A stretch of 64,000 bases of DNA from positions 744,001-808,000 of the forward strand of contig NZ_CP093442.1 of NCBI RefSeq assembly GCF_022814725.1, read 5' to 3'. Position numbers and translations under genes: made by a program. Positions 1 to 8,173 of this stretch are shown here, piece after piece; positions within the stretch are counted from its first letter, which is position 1; every line of letters starts with the position of its first letter. Source of the stretch: Bdellovibrio reynosensis (GTDB taxonomy: Bacteria > Bdellovibrionota > Bdellovibrionia > Bdellovibrionales > Bdellovibrionaceae). The notes beneath the pieces were generated by a model that was not told where the DNA came from, searched no databases, and saw only the letters and a program-made list of their open reading frames with translations.

Positions 1-3000
1 CAACAGAACCGTTTCTTGTCGATTTAAATTGAAAATCCCAGCGGAAAAGATTCACGTTGCGCGGATAATAGAATGTATGAATTTGGCTACCATCATTGAT
101 GGTCCCTTTTTCAGCTAACTGGAAATCCATAAACAAAGTAGGCCTGATGCTTACGCCATCTTCCACCTTACTAAATTCCACCTCATGCTCTAAAACATCC
201 ACATCAAAAATTCTAACGTTTTTGTAGTATTGGTATTTTGACTCAGGAAGCAGGATATCCACGTATCCATAGTGATTTAGCACAGCCAGTTGTTCACTGT
301 TAAGAGTGAGAGGCGCGGTCGTCGCCAAAGTGATACCGTGATTCGATTTTAAAAGATTCGTCGTCAACTCTCCGATTAAGCTTTGAATTTGAGCGAAATA
401 AAAATCTTTCAATAGTGCAATAGCCACCTCAGTGTCAGTTTTGTCTAACTCGACTTGAAGCTTTTCACGCAAAGCTTTTAGGCTGTCAGCTTGCTTTGAC
501 TGATACTCTTGCAAAGTAAGGTATTTATAGGAACGAGTTAATTCACTAAATAAGTAAATCAAACGTTCTTCCGCATCCCGCGCTGCATTTTCCGCAAATC
601 TCGGAAGAGTCCCATCAAAATTCCACTCACCATCAAGATATTTTTTTGAAATCAATCCGCTAGCTTTTACTAAATCATTGGTATGGGTGAAAAGTTTTTC
701 AACTAAGTTGCTATACTCAACATGATCTTTTTGAATTTGCAGTTTTGTTTGCATTAAATCTTCTAACAACGAAGTCAATTGATTGAACATCGGAGCTAAA
801 ACGGGATCGCTCACGCGAAGTTTAGCAATTTCTTGTTCGATTTCTGATTGCGGAAATTGAGGTTGCTTTAGCGGAATGTCTGCTTTCTCAATTTTCTTAG
901 CAGTGTCATAGAGGTCTTTTTGTAAACGACTGTAATGGTCGAATTTTTCCTCAATAGTCAAACCATCCAATTTTGAATGATCAAACTTATCCTTGAATTT
1001 AATCCAATCTGCCTTTGATTCATTGAACTTGGCTTTATTTTCGAATCCATCAAGGTGACCACGAATTTCTTCATAGTGAGCAACAAAGCCCTCTAGGGTC
1101 ATAGCATCTGGTCCTGACCACACTGTTTCTAATAGGCCTGCAGTAACCCCTAATGCCGGTTGAGCGTAGGGTATTACCTTCGCTATGGCGGCGGCTGATT
1201 TTAAAAAGTTTTTAAACTGATCAGCTCGTTGGCGCGAAATTACATTTTGCTTCGCCTTTTCCTCAATCTGCTTGTTGATGTTTTCAAGATAAGCAGCAAG
1301 ATAAGCTTCTTTTTTTTGTGCCAAATCCAGATTCGAAGAAAGGTTGGTAAATTTCTGTTGTGCATGGGAAATTTCTTTCAAAGTAGTCGCTAGATTAGCT
1401 TCTACTGCTTCCATGGCGCTTTTTGCCGCGGCTTCTTTTTCTTCTTTGGTTTTTAGTGATTTCTTAAAGATGGAAGCTAAGTAATAAGACCTTATAGCTC
1501 GATCTACTTCAGCTTTGTAAAGAGCTGCATTAAAAGAGAAAGTAAATTTGGGAACGTCGTTAAGGCCCCGCCCGAAATAATCTTTCTGCGCTAGAAGGGA
1601 ATTATTAATTTTTTGGGCACTTAGTTTTACAGTTAAGTAGTCAGGATGATTTTCAGCATTTTTTAACTTTTCTTTAAAAGCTTTCAACAATACGGCCGCT
1701 TCTTCGAAGTTATTTTTCAAATAAGCTTCCTTAATTCTTGCAAGATTTAATTCAAAATAGATTCGCGAAAAATAAAAACTTGGACTTTGTTCAGAACGAA
1801 CTCTACCGCCCTGATTCTGATGATCTGGTTGCGACGGGCTTAGTACTGAGGCGCCGTCTTTTTTATAGTACGGCCCATTGAGCTCAGGTACATCTTCCTT
1901 AAAATCATCTCTGTGGGTTGGAACTTTTCTCCAAGAAATTTTATAGTAAGGATTAGGCGTTCCCGCCAAGGAGCCAAATCTTTCCGGATCACCTAGTCCA
2001 TTATTTCCCACAGTTAAATCAAAATAAATATTAGGAATATTTTTCGACTCTGCACTTAGAAATAAATTTCCACCTGCACCGCCAGCGCCTGGAAGTCCAC
2101 CAGCTGTTGCATCTTTTCCATCGTCGGGAGTCACGCCCTCTAATCCAAGGGCCTTAACTATATCAATAAGAGTTTTGCAGGATAAGATAGGGTCATTTTT
2201 AGGCCCCGTATATTTACAGAGGTCTCTGCCTAGTGTTCTATGTTCGGCAGAAAAAATAATAGAACTAGCATGACTTAAGAATTGTTTTGGGACTGCGGCA
2301 TCAGTGATCGGCACAATACTTTTTGCTCGAAGGCGGCCAAACTTATTAATTTCTTCCTGGGTCTGTCCCGTGCCTTTTCTTGCGTTTTGACCCTGCCCGC
2401 CGCGAATGATGATTCGCGCGTTTTGTGCACCCAGAACTTTGAATGATTTAGTATGAAGAAAGACGTTGCTTCCAGCAGCGCCATCGATCGCTTCTTTTGA
2501 TGAATGTCCTTCACCAAGAGCAATTGGAGTCAGATCAATCTTTCCATTTTCTTCAAAAATGATCTCATCCGCAATTAAACGTAAATGAGTCGAGGGGAAA
2601 TGCACCCGAGTTCTTACGATGATTTTATCCGCTTCGATTTTAAGATTTTTTAAATCCCTTGCTGAATGCAACACATTCCAAGGACTTTTATTGGCGTCGA
2701 CAATCACAACTTGTCCACTATAAAGAATATTTCGAAGTTCTATACTTTGAGGGCATTCATTGTTTTGGTCAGGAATGCAATTGAATGATCCGTCGTATTT
2801 CTTTACTGCCGTGTGAATGGATCTGTAACTTGAATTTGTTGAAAGGTCTTTTTCCTTATCCGAAAGATAAGGAAGTTGATTTGATGATGCTGCCACAATT
2901 GCAGCTTGGGCTGATTCAAGATCCAGCATCTTGCCACTGTGAAGTTTCTGATCACAACCTACAAAGGTTAGGATCACTATGACTGCGAACGAACCGGCAT

Positions 3001-3028
3001 ATAACTTTTTAAGAATCTCCTGTCCCAT
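1..3028 (-). CDS. Very long exported lipoprotein, truncated by left edge
   Basis: The minus strand is open from an ATG at 3028 to base 1 with no stop, giving about 1009 residues and a missing C-terminus. An AGAGGTG ribosome binding site sits just upstream. The N-terminus is a lysine-containing lipoprotein signal ending in FVGC near residue 23, so the protein is probably lipid-anchored in the envelope. Two glycine-rich stretches follow: RGGQGQNARKGTGQ, encoded near 2.4 kb, and GLPGAGGAGG, encoded near 2.1 kb. From about residue 450 onward the sequence is rich in Lys, Glu, Gln and Leu and looks like long helical or coiled-coil segments. I recognise no enzymatic family. A stalk or surface-structural role is only a guess. 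Confidence 0.8.
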   Translation of the reverse strand, partial: MGQEILKKLYAGSFAVIVILTFVGCDQKLHSGKMLDLESAQAAIVAASSNQLPYLSDKEKDLSTNSSYRSIHTAVKKYDGSFNCIPDQNNECPQSIELRNILYSGQVVIVDANKSPWNVLHSARDLKNLKIEADKIIVRTRVHFPSTHLRLIADEIIFEENGKIDLTPIALGEGHSSKEAIDGAAGSNVFLHTKSFKVLGAQNARIIIRGGQGQNARKGTGQTQEEINKFGRLRAKSIVPITDAAVPKQFLSHASSIIFSAEHRTLGRDLCKYTGPKNDPILSCKTLIDIVKALGLEGVTPDDGKDATAGGLPGAGGAGGNLFLSAESKNIPNIYFDLTVGNNGLGDPERFGSLAGTPNPYYKISWRKVPTHRDDFKEDVPELNGPYYKKDGASVLSPSQPDHQNQGGRVRSEQSPSFYFSRIYFELNLARIKEAYLKNNFEEAAVLLKAFKEKLKNAENHPDYLTVKLSAQKINNSLLAQKDYFGRGLNDVPKFTFSFNAALYKAEVDRAIRSYYLASIFKKSLKTKEEKEAAAKSAMEAVEANLATTLKEISHAQQKFTNLSSNLDLAQKKEAYLAAYLENINKQIEEKAKQNVISRQRADQFKNFLKSAAAIAKVIPYAQPALGVTAGLLETVWSGPDAMTLEGFVAHYEEIRGHLDGFENKAKFNESKADWIKFKDKFDHSKLDGLTIEEKFDHYSRLQKDLYDTAKKIEKADIPLKQPQFPQSEIEQEIAKLRVSDPVLAPMFNQLTSLLEDLMQTKLQIQKDHVEYSNLVEKLFTHTNDLVKASGLISKKYLDGEWNFDGTLPRFAENAARDAEERLIYLFSELTRSYKYLTLQEYQSKQADSLKALREKLQVELDKTDTEVAIALLKDFYFAQIQSLIGELTTNLLKSNHGITLATTAPLTLNSEQLAVLNHYGYVDILLPESKYQYYKNVRIFDVDVLEHEVEFSKVEDGVSIRPTLFMDFQLAEKGTINDGSQIHTFYYPRNVNLFRWDFQFKSTRNGSV

Positions 3029-3131
3029 ATTCACCTCTAGATAAAGAGGTTCGCAAGGATCATTCCAGCCTCAGATGTAATATATTGCATATGAGATCCA
3101 CTATTCCAGAATCCTGGATGAATTCGAGCAT

Positions 3132-3161
3132 AAAAAAAGACAGCCCGAGGGCTGCCTTTTT
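3132..3161 (-). terminator. Bidirectional intrinsic terminator
   Basis: A hairpin with arms CAGCC and GGCTG and a short loop is flanked by A and T runs on both sides. It lies just downstream of the minus-strand exported protein that ends at 3186 and fits a Rho-independent terminator for it. Confidence 0.75.
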
Positions 3162-3185
3162 AGAAACTTAATTCTATAGCAGAAA

Positions 3186-4166
3186 TTAGAATACGTTAAG
3201 AGTCGTGTTAAGACCAACGTTTGTAAGTTCTGGCTTCAAGTTTTCTGGAGCGAACTGCATGTTTGGATACAAGTAGATGTCACGAGTAATCGCGATACCA
3301 AGACCCATAGATTGAGTGTACATGCTCTTTTCGAAAGTGCCTGCTTCATCAGATCTCATGTGGCTGTAGCTGAATGGACGGAATACAGTGCGGAAAGAGA
3401 AAGTGTCATTGAAAGCGTACTCAGCAAACGGATAAACACCGAATGAGTAATCGCTTCTTCTTCTTTTATTGCCGATTACGTCAGTAGCAGTAGCGTCGTC
3501 GCTAAACACAGAGTAACCGATAGAAGTAGAGATACCTGGTTGCCAGTTTGAGTTTGCGATATCAAAGATCATTGTGTGACCGAAACCTACAGCACCAATT
3601 GATTTGGTAACGTTCACATCATAGTCTGCAGTTGCATGTGAGTAGCTAGCAGAGAATGAATTTTGAGTCGTACCAATACGAGCCGTGTGACCGTAAGAAA
3701 TAGATGGAGTAGAAACGTCAGTAGCACCACCATCAGAAGACATTTTAGAGATTTCATCAGCAGAGCTGTGAAGAGGGTGAACTACAGAAATACCTGTTGA
3801 AAGGCTCAAACGGTTTTTTGGGTCAATACGGTAAGAAACACCGATATCACCAAACATTTGAGTTACACCTTGTTGACTTGCTTCGCCAGAGTAGTTAGGA
3901 CGAACTTTACCCAATGGATCAACCAAGTTACCACCATTGTAAGTAAGGTCAGCGCTCATAGACCATTTTGATTTAGAACCAGATTCAGCACGCATTTTAG
4001 CGTTTGTGATCTCGTTATCGATGTCTTTTGCTGCTTCTTCTTTGTTTTGAACGTCAGTCACTTTTACAGTGCTAGTGTTCGCTTGTTGGTTAGCTTGCTC
4101 TTCAGCGTGAGCAGCAGTAACCATAGATCCCGCCAAAATCAGTGATAATAAAATTTGTTTTTTCAC
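3186..4166 (-). CDS. Exported protein, probable outer-membrane beta-barrel
   Basis: The protein has a classical signal peptide (MKKQILLSLILAGSMVTAAHA, then EEQ) and a body rich in alternating polar and aromatic residues (Tyr, Phe, Ser), with repeated strand-like segments such as SISYGHTARIGT and FSFRTVFRPFSYSH, ending in aromatic Phe. This resembles an outer-membrane beta-barrel of about 300 residues. I place the start at GTG 4166, because AAAGGG lies 6 nt upstream of it. The ATG at 4181 would add five residues before the signal peptide and lacks a Shine-Dalgarno sequence. The mature N-terminus (about 30 residues, rich in Gln, Asn and charged residues) may be a short periplasmic plug. The specific channel or substrate is unknown. 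Confidence 0.8.
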   Translation of the reverse strand: MKKQILLSLILAGSMVTAAHAEEQANQQANTSTVKVTDVQNKEEAAKDIDNEITNAKMRAESGSKSKWSMSADLTYNGGNLVDPLGKVRPNYSGEASQQGVTQMFGDIGVSYRIDPKNRLSLSTGISVVHPLHSSADEISKMSSDGGATDVSTPSISYGHTARIGTTQNSFSASYSHATADYDVNVTKSIGAVGFGHTMIFDIANSNWQPGISTSIGYSVFSDDATATDVIGNKRRRSDYSFGVYPFAEYAFNDTFSFRTVFRPFSYSHMRSDEAGTFEKSMYTQSMGLGIAITRDIYLYPNMQFAPENLKPELTNVGLNTTLNVF

Positions 4167-4181
4167 TGGATTCCCTTTCAT

Positions 4182-4560
4182 TCGTGGTTATTTGTTTCTT
4201 AATTTGTGAAACTTTATTTTTAAAACTTATCTAAAACCCCAAACACCACGATCCATGTGTTGTTCCATGAGCATTCTGTGGTCCCAAATTGGATCCGCCG
4301 AACGCTAATGAGCAAGTAAGGTGCCACGACTTCGGTCCCGATTCAACACCATTTATTCTGCATTTGACGAGCTGTAATCAAATATAGGCGATCTAAGACA
4401 AATGCGTCCGACTTTATTACGCGCCGTGCAATATTGGCCACAACACTGGTTTGTTGAAATCACATTCGCTGGTGAAAATTATTCACCTTTAATTGCGGTC
4501 TGCAAACCTACAGATTGCGCGGTTCTTCGGGTGTTTTAATACTTAGTACACGGAGGTTTT
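4182..4560. other. Intergenic region between divergent genes
   Basis: This 380-base stretch separates the divergent genes at 4166 and 4561. Apart from the possible 45-codon ORF at 4402..4539 I see no long ORF, tRNA or strong hairpin. It must contain promoters for both directions, but no clear -35/-10 pair stands out. Confidence 0.4.
4402..4539 (+). CDS. Possible small ORF, 45 residues
   Basis: An ATG-initiated frame of 45 residues begins MRPTLLRAVQYWPQHW and ends in VLRVF. It stops 21 bases before the next gene on the same strand (4561). Composition is protein-like, with two Trp and two Cys. There is no convincing Shine-Dalgarno sequence, so it could also be the untranslated leader of the downstream gene. 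No family is recognised. Confidence 0.35.
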   Translation: MRPTLLRAVQYWPQHWFVEITFAGENYSPLIAVCKPTDCAVLRVF

Positions 4561-4860
4561 ATGGCTGAGGTTACTAAGGTTCACTCCCAGGAAAAGGAAT
4601 TCTTGCATGACGTGGGAGTTTCTTTGAATGCGGCTCTTTTCATCGTAGATCGGCTTACAGAAGAGCTTAAAGAAGAGCAGGGAAAATTAGAAACCGACGC
4701 TGAAGTAGAAAAACTCTTTAATCATCTCGCGACCTATTTGATCAAAATTGATCGCCTGGTAAAATCCCGCCACTCTCACCTTTCAGACATCATGGATGAA
4801 GAGCTGCAAAAAGAAAGAAGGGAGAGACTGGTGAAAGCCTCTCCCTCGCGAAGTTTATAA
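4561..4860 (+). CDS. Small helical cytoplasmic protein
   Basis: 99 residues, preceded by a good CGGAGG ribosome binding site 4 nt from the ATG. There is no signal peptide or membrane segment. The sequence is almost entirely predicted helix, with a segment EKEFLHDVGVSLNAALFIVD that resembles the phospho-acceptor (H-box) helix of histidine-kinase dimerisation domains, followed by a second amphipathic helix near residues 45-70. From this I infer a possible stand-alone DHp-like or histidine-phosphotransfer-like fold. The resemblance is short and the ATPase domain is absent, so the function stays open. The C-terminus is basic (KERRERLVK). Confidence 0.7.
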   Translation: MAEVTKVHSQEKEFLHDVGVSLNAALFIVDRLTEELKEEQGKLETDAEVEKLFNHLATYLIKIDRLVKSRHSHLSDIMDEELQKERRERLVKASPSRSL

Positions 4861-4871
4861 ATTTTTAGCTC

Positions 4872-5459
4872 TTAGGGTAAAGATTCAACATCCACTAAGC
4901 TTGCTTCATACAACACGTTTGTAAGAGCTTCGAATGATTTAGCGCTGTCTGGAGCATACCATTGGTATCTGTTCTTATCTGGATCAACGAAATCTCTAAG
5001 AACACCTTCTTGAATAACTAGGGCACCGTTTTTATAGATTTCTAATGAAGCGTAGTAGCGCGAACATGCTAATTCCGTATTTGATGCGCAGAAGCTGCGG
5101 AAAACGATAGTAAATCCTGCTTTTTCAACGGTACCTTGAGCAACGCCGCTAGCATCATAATTTCCTGAATTTCTAGCATGAGTCGTAGAGACTAACATTT
5201 CTTGATCATTAATAAGAACAAAAGCTTCAATTTTTGCAGATTGAGAATTGTTATAAGCGCTTTCAATTCGAACCACATCAGCTAATAGACCTTGGGCCTC
5301 TGCATTTTCAGCAGCCTCTTGAGTTTTCTTACCATCAGCCACTGGCGCACCCATTCTGTTTCTTGCATAGCGTGCAGCGAATTCAGAATCCTTCTTAGCG
5401 CAGGCAGCAGTCATAGACATAATCATTAAAGAGCAAAAAATCAGTTTAAGGTTTTTCAT
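4872..5459 (-). CDS. Putative lipoprotein
   Basis: Start chosen at ATG 5459, where AAGGAG lies 6 nt upstream and a lipoprotein signal begins (MKNLKLIFCSLMIMSMTAAC). The longer open frame up to 5558 would bury this signal behind 33 residues. Lipobox TAAC gives Cys20 as the lipidated residue. The mature part of about 175 residues has two further cysteines close together (SFCASNTELACSRYY) that may form a disulphide. No domain is recognised. It is convergent with the helical protein gene that ends at 4860. Confidence 0.75.
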   Translation of the reverse strand: MKNLKLIFCSLMIMSMTAACAKKDSEFAARYARNRMGAPVADGKKTQEAAENAEAQGLLADVVRIESAYNNSQSAKIEAFVLINDQEMLVSTTHARNSGNYDASGVAQGTVEKAGFTIVFRSFCASNTELACSRYYASLEIYKNGALVIQEGVLRDFVDPDKNRYQWYAPDSAKSFEALTNVLYEASLVDVESLP

Positions 5460-5644
5460 AGTGAACTCCTTGTTCACAGTGAGGTATTGCAACAGCTTGG
5501 CCAAGCCAGTGGCACAGACAAGTGCCTGAAACGAAAGATGATTCTCACAGTGAAACAAGAAGGACAGAAAGAATTAAAGCCCGCGAAGACATTTTAGGCG
5601 CTAAGCTGCCAAGGAATTGGTCGGGACCAAGAGTAGTCTCAGAA

Positions 5645-5680
5645 TGAGAAAAAAGAAAAGGCCCCATTTCTGGAGCCTTT
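5645..5680 (-). terminator. Intrinsic terminator after YceI gene
   Basis: Read on the minus strand, AAGGCTCC pairs with GGGGCCTT (one G-T wobble) around a 6-nt loop, followed by a T-rich run. It lies 27 bases beyond the stop of the YceI gene. Confidence 0.7.
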
Positions 5681-5706
5681 CAGGTTTAGACTAACGAGGT
5701 GGCGGT

Positions 5707-6297
5707 CTATTTTTTAGCGATCAATTTAAGCGTCAATTCAAACTCATCATTGATGATCTTATCACCAGCAAGTTCTTTAAAGAAGTTACCAGATCCATAT
5801 TTAAGACCCCATTTAGTACGATCGATTTTAACAAGGGCTTCACCAGTCACAGTGTTTTTCTCTACAGAAACCTTCGCTGGGAATTCGATAGGTTGTGTCA
5901 CACCGATCATTGTTAAATCACCAACCACAGTCACTTCACCTTTTTTGACAGAAGGCTTTACTGTTTTAAGCGCAAATGTAGCCGTCGGGAATTTAGTCAC
6001 GTTAAAGAAATCTTCATTAGAAAGATGACCCACAAGTTTTTTATTGTACTCAGCATCTTTGACGTCAGCGTTAGTAATAGTTGCCATATCCATAACAACA
6101 TTACCTTTCGTGATTTGACCTTTATCAACGGTCACTTCACCAGCCTTAACTCCGATAGCACCATCATGAGAGCTTCCCGTTTTCTTAGAACCTTTCCAAG
6201 CAACTGTACTAGCCTTAGTATCAATTTTATAAACATCAGCCGCGAAAGAAGTACTAGCAGCCGCAAACACCAATGCACTTAAAACCAACTTCATCAT
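5707..6297 (-). CDS. YceI family periplasmic protein
   Basis: 196 residues with a signal peptide (MMKLVLSALVFAAASTSFAA) and a YceI lipocalin-like beta-barrel. Typical features are the opening strand YKIDTKASTVAWKGSK, the segment LSNEDFFNVTKFPTATF, the strand GDLTMIGVTQPIEFP and the closing RTKWGLKYGSG. Known members bind isoprenoid or long-chain lipid in the periplasm. An E. coli relative is base- or osmotic-stress-induced, but the role here cannot be told from sequence. The ATG at 6297 lies 7 nt from AGGAG and is preferred to the adjacent in-frame GTG at 6300. It appears to be transcribed alone, with a terminator behind it. Confidence 0.93.
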   Translation of the reverse strand: MMKLVLSALVFAAASTSFAADVYKIDTKASTVAWKGSKKTGSSHDGAIGVKAGEVTVDKGQITKGNVVMDMATITNADVKDAEYNKKLVGHLSNEDFFNVTKFPTATFALKTVKPSVKKGEVTVVGDLTMIGVTQPIEFPAKVSVEKNTVTGEALVKIDRTKWGLKYGSGNFFKELAGDKIINDEFELTLKLIAKK

Positions 6298-6472
6298 CAC
6301 AAAACTCCTAAATTGTGGTTTGTTGTTTTACACCATCAAACTATTTACCAAGATTTTTTTCGAAGCAACAATCAGCACAGAGAATTAAACCTTCATCCAT
6401 AAAATAGAATTTAATACCCCAAATAAAGTGTGCAGAAAAAATCACGAAAGCTAATTCTAAAATCCAGTCATC

Positions 6473-6520
6473 GACGGAGCGAAACCGCAAAAAGCAAAAA
6501 ATAAGCGAGACACCTTTCAG
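6473..6520 (+). repeat. Dispersed CACCTTT-family repeat, copy at 6.5 kb
   Basis: The segment starts GACGGAGCGAAACCGCAAAA and ends GAGACACCTTTC. The start matches the copy at 42631 (GACGCAGTGAAACCGCAAAA) with three mismatches in 20 bases, and the end matches its CAGGCACCTTTC. The middle differs in length. Confidence 0.55.
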
Positions 6521-6583
6521 CGACGACGAAGTCGAGCGCCCCCAGCGAAGGCGAAGCCCAGCCAGGAAGCCTAACGAGAGTTA

Positions 6584-6710
6584 AGACGGATCAAAAGGGT
6601 TCAAGCACAAGGCGGAGGGGTTCTTGCGAAACGGAGGCGTACCCGCAGGGTACGTCGGAGAGAAGCAAGGTTCCCGACAACGCAGTCGATTGAGCCCTTT
6701 TCATCCGTCT
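6584..6710. repeat. Large inverted repeat, possible structured RNA
   Basis: Two 21-base arms (6584..6604 and 6690..6710) are complementary except at two positions, and enclose about 85 bases. Inside, GTACCC and GGGTAC form a nested hairpin with a 3-nt loop, and CTTGC pairs with GCAAG around it. A strong terminator follows at 6726..6759. This could be a non-coding RNA with its own terminator or a palindromic mobile repeat. I cannot tell which. Confidence 0.55.
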
Positions 6711-6725
6711 CCGTTCGAAGCAAAG

Positions 6726-6759
6726 AAAAAGGAGAGCTTTTTGCGGCTCTCCTTTTTTT
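6726..6759 (+). terminator. Strong intrinsic terminator
   Basis: GGAGAGC and GCTCTCC form a 7-bp stem followed by seven T residues on the plus strand, with an A run upstream. No plus-strand gene ends here, so it would end a transcript from the inverted-repeat region. Confidence 0.75.
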
Positions 6760-6939
6760 GTGAACCTAAGGCCTACTTGAATTTGTTCCAACTTGTGGAA
6801 CGTGATTGATAACGCTTTTTGGTTATCTGACCTTGGTTACACATTTATAGTCTCTCTGTTTGTATTTTCTAACAAGTCCAGATTTCCATTCTAAATACTG
6901 CCTCGGGGGAATAGATTTATTTTAATAAGAGGAAACGAA

Positions 6940-8076
6940 ATGTCATCCCTAGGTCTGGTCCTTTCTGGCGGCGGCGCTAAGGCTGCATACCAAGCAGGAG
7001 TGATTTCTGCTGTGGCTGACATATGCTCTGATGAAAAGATCGCTAATCCCTTTGATTATTATTCAGGCTTAAGCGCAGGCGCTCTTAACACCACGTTGTT
7101 GGCAGCAACCCCACACTGCCATTTCGGTGAAGGCGCAAAGAAACTTGCAGATCTATGGAGCAACGTTCAAGCAGAGCAAGTGTACGTCACAAGTCCACTG
7201 TCGTTATCCCTTGGTGGTTTGCAATTGATGGCGGATTTATCTTTGGGAGCTTTTAAAAAGAATGCTCCGCGAATGGCTTTGTTAGATACGTCACCACTAA
7301 AAAAATTAATTAATGAACACTGCAATTTTACGAACATTCAAACCAACATCGACAATAAAGCTTTTAAGGCCCTAGCGATTTCAACGCTGGATTATTTCAC
7401 AACTTCGACGGTGACATTCGTTCAAGGTCACCCCGAAATTCCCATGTGGCAACGAGTGCGCAGGCAAAGCGAAAGAAGTATTATCACTGAAAAACATGTG
7501 CTTGCCTCTGCATCGATCCCCGTCTTGTTTCCACCAGTCACCATCGACAATCGTCACTTCGGTGATGGCAGTATTAGGAATCAATCCCCGTGCGGTCCTG
7601 CGATCTATATGGGGGCGCAGAAAATTCTGGCGATTGGCGTAAGGAAAAAACAAGATCTCTGTTATTCCGCTCAACAAACGAATCATAGTAAACCGCCGAC
7701 GGTGGGTCGAGTGCTTAACGTTTTACTTCATACGCTGATGATGGATGGGATGGAAATTGATATCGAAAGGATTGAGCGCATTAACGAGAATATCGAAAAA
7801 CTCACAGAGACTCAAAGAGCGACACTTTCTGTTCGTCCAATAAAATATTTATGGATTTGCCCAAGTCGCGAAGTCGGCGAAGTCGCAGCAGACAAACTGC
7901 AAAACCTTCCACCAATGATCAGATATCTATTAAAAGGTTTAGGCTCACTTCACGATGCCACAGAAATCGCAAGTTTTTTGTTATTTGAAGCCGAATATTG
8001 CAAACAACTTTTACAACTTGGCTTTGAAGACGGAATGAAACAAAAAGATCAAATTCGAAGACTCATCTTAGATTAG
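6940..8076 (+). CDS. Patatin-like phospholipase
   Basis: 378 residues with the patatin catalytic dyad: glycine-rich oxyanion loop LSGGGAKAAYQAG (residues 8-20), nucleophile elbow GLSAG with Ser45, and the Asp-Gly motif FGDGS with Asp209. The family hydrolyses acyl esters of phospholipids or related lipids. No signal peptide is visible, so it is cytoplasmic or exported by a specialised route. AAGAGGAAAC precedes the ATG. The last codons run into the 52-bp tandem duplication that separates this gene from convergent kup. A housekeeping lipid role and a role in digesting prey lipid are both possible. The sequence does not decide. Confidence 0.92.
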   Translation: MSSLGLVLSGGGAKAAYQAGVISAVADICSDEKIANPFDYYSGLSAGALNTTLLAATPHCHFGEGAKKLADLWSNVQAEQVYVTSPLSLSLGGLQLMADLSLGAFKKNAPRMALLDTSPLKKLINEHCNFTNIQTNIDNKAFKALAISTLDYFTTSTVTFVQGHPEIPMWQRVRRQSERSIITEKHVLASASIPVLFPPVTIDNRHFGDGSIRNQSPCGPAIYMGAQKILAIGVRKKQDLCYSAQQTNHSKPPTVGRVLNVLLHTLMMDGMEIDIERIERINENIEKLTETQRATLSVRPIKYLWICPSREVGEVAADKLQNLPPMIRYLLKGLGSLHDATEIASFLLFEAEYCKQLLQLGFEDGMKQKDQIRRLILD

Positions 8077-8173
8077 TCGACGCGCTGTAGACCCAAAAAA
8101 GAAGCAGGCACCTTTAGATTTAGATTAGTCGACGCGCCGTAGACCCAAAAAAGAAGCAGGCACCTTTAGATTT
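8068..8173. repeat. 52-bp tandem duplication between patatin gene and kup
   Basis: Two direct copies with a 52-base period (8068..8119 and 8120..8171) differ at one base (T8085 versus C8137). Each holds GTCGACGCGC, a poly-A tract and AAGCAGGCACCTTT. The first copy includes the last patatin codons and the second includes the kup stop codon, so the duplication fills the whole convergent spacer. The 3' part belongs to the CAGGCACCTTT family also seen at 6.5 and 42.6-42.8 kb. Confidence 0.9.

Larger units (their letters stand above)
6301..6939. other. Repeat-rich intergenic region
   Basis: This 640-base stretch carries no convincing gene. It holds, in order, a CAGGCACCTTT-family fragment (about 6473..6520), a large inverted repeat (6584..6710), a strong terminator (6726..6759) and about 130 bases upstream of the patatin gene. 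The short frames across the inverted repeat on both strands have no ribosome binding sites and follow its symmetry, so I do not call them genes. Confidence 0.6.

Noticed and set aside
4257-4350. tRNA-like segment (GGTCCCGATTCAACACC) upstream of 4561
   Set aside because: The 3' part looks vaguely like a T arm and acceptor end, but no cloverleaf could be folded on either strand.
6591-6809. Overlapping 61- and 66-codon ORFs on both strands across the inverted repeat
   Set aside because: They follow the symmetry of the repeat and the terminator, have no ribosome binding sites and show no protein-like pattern.
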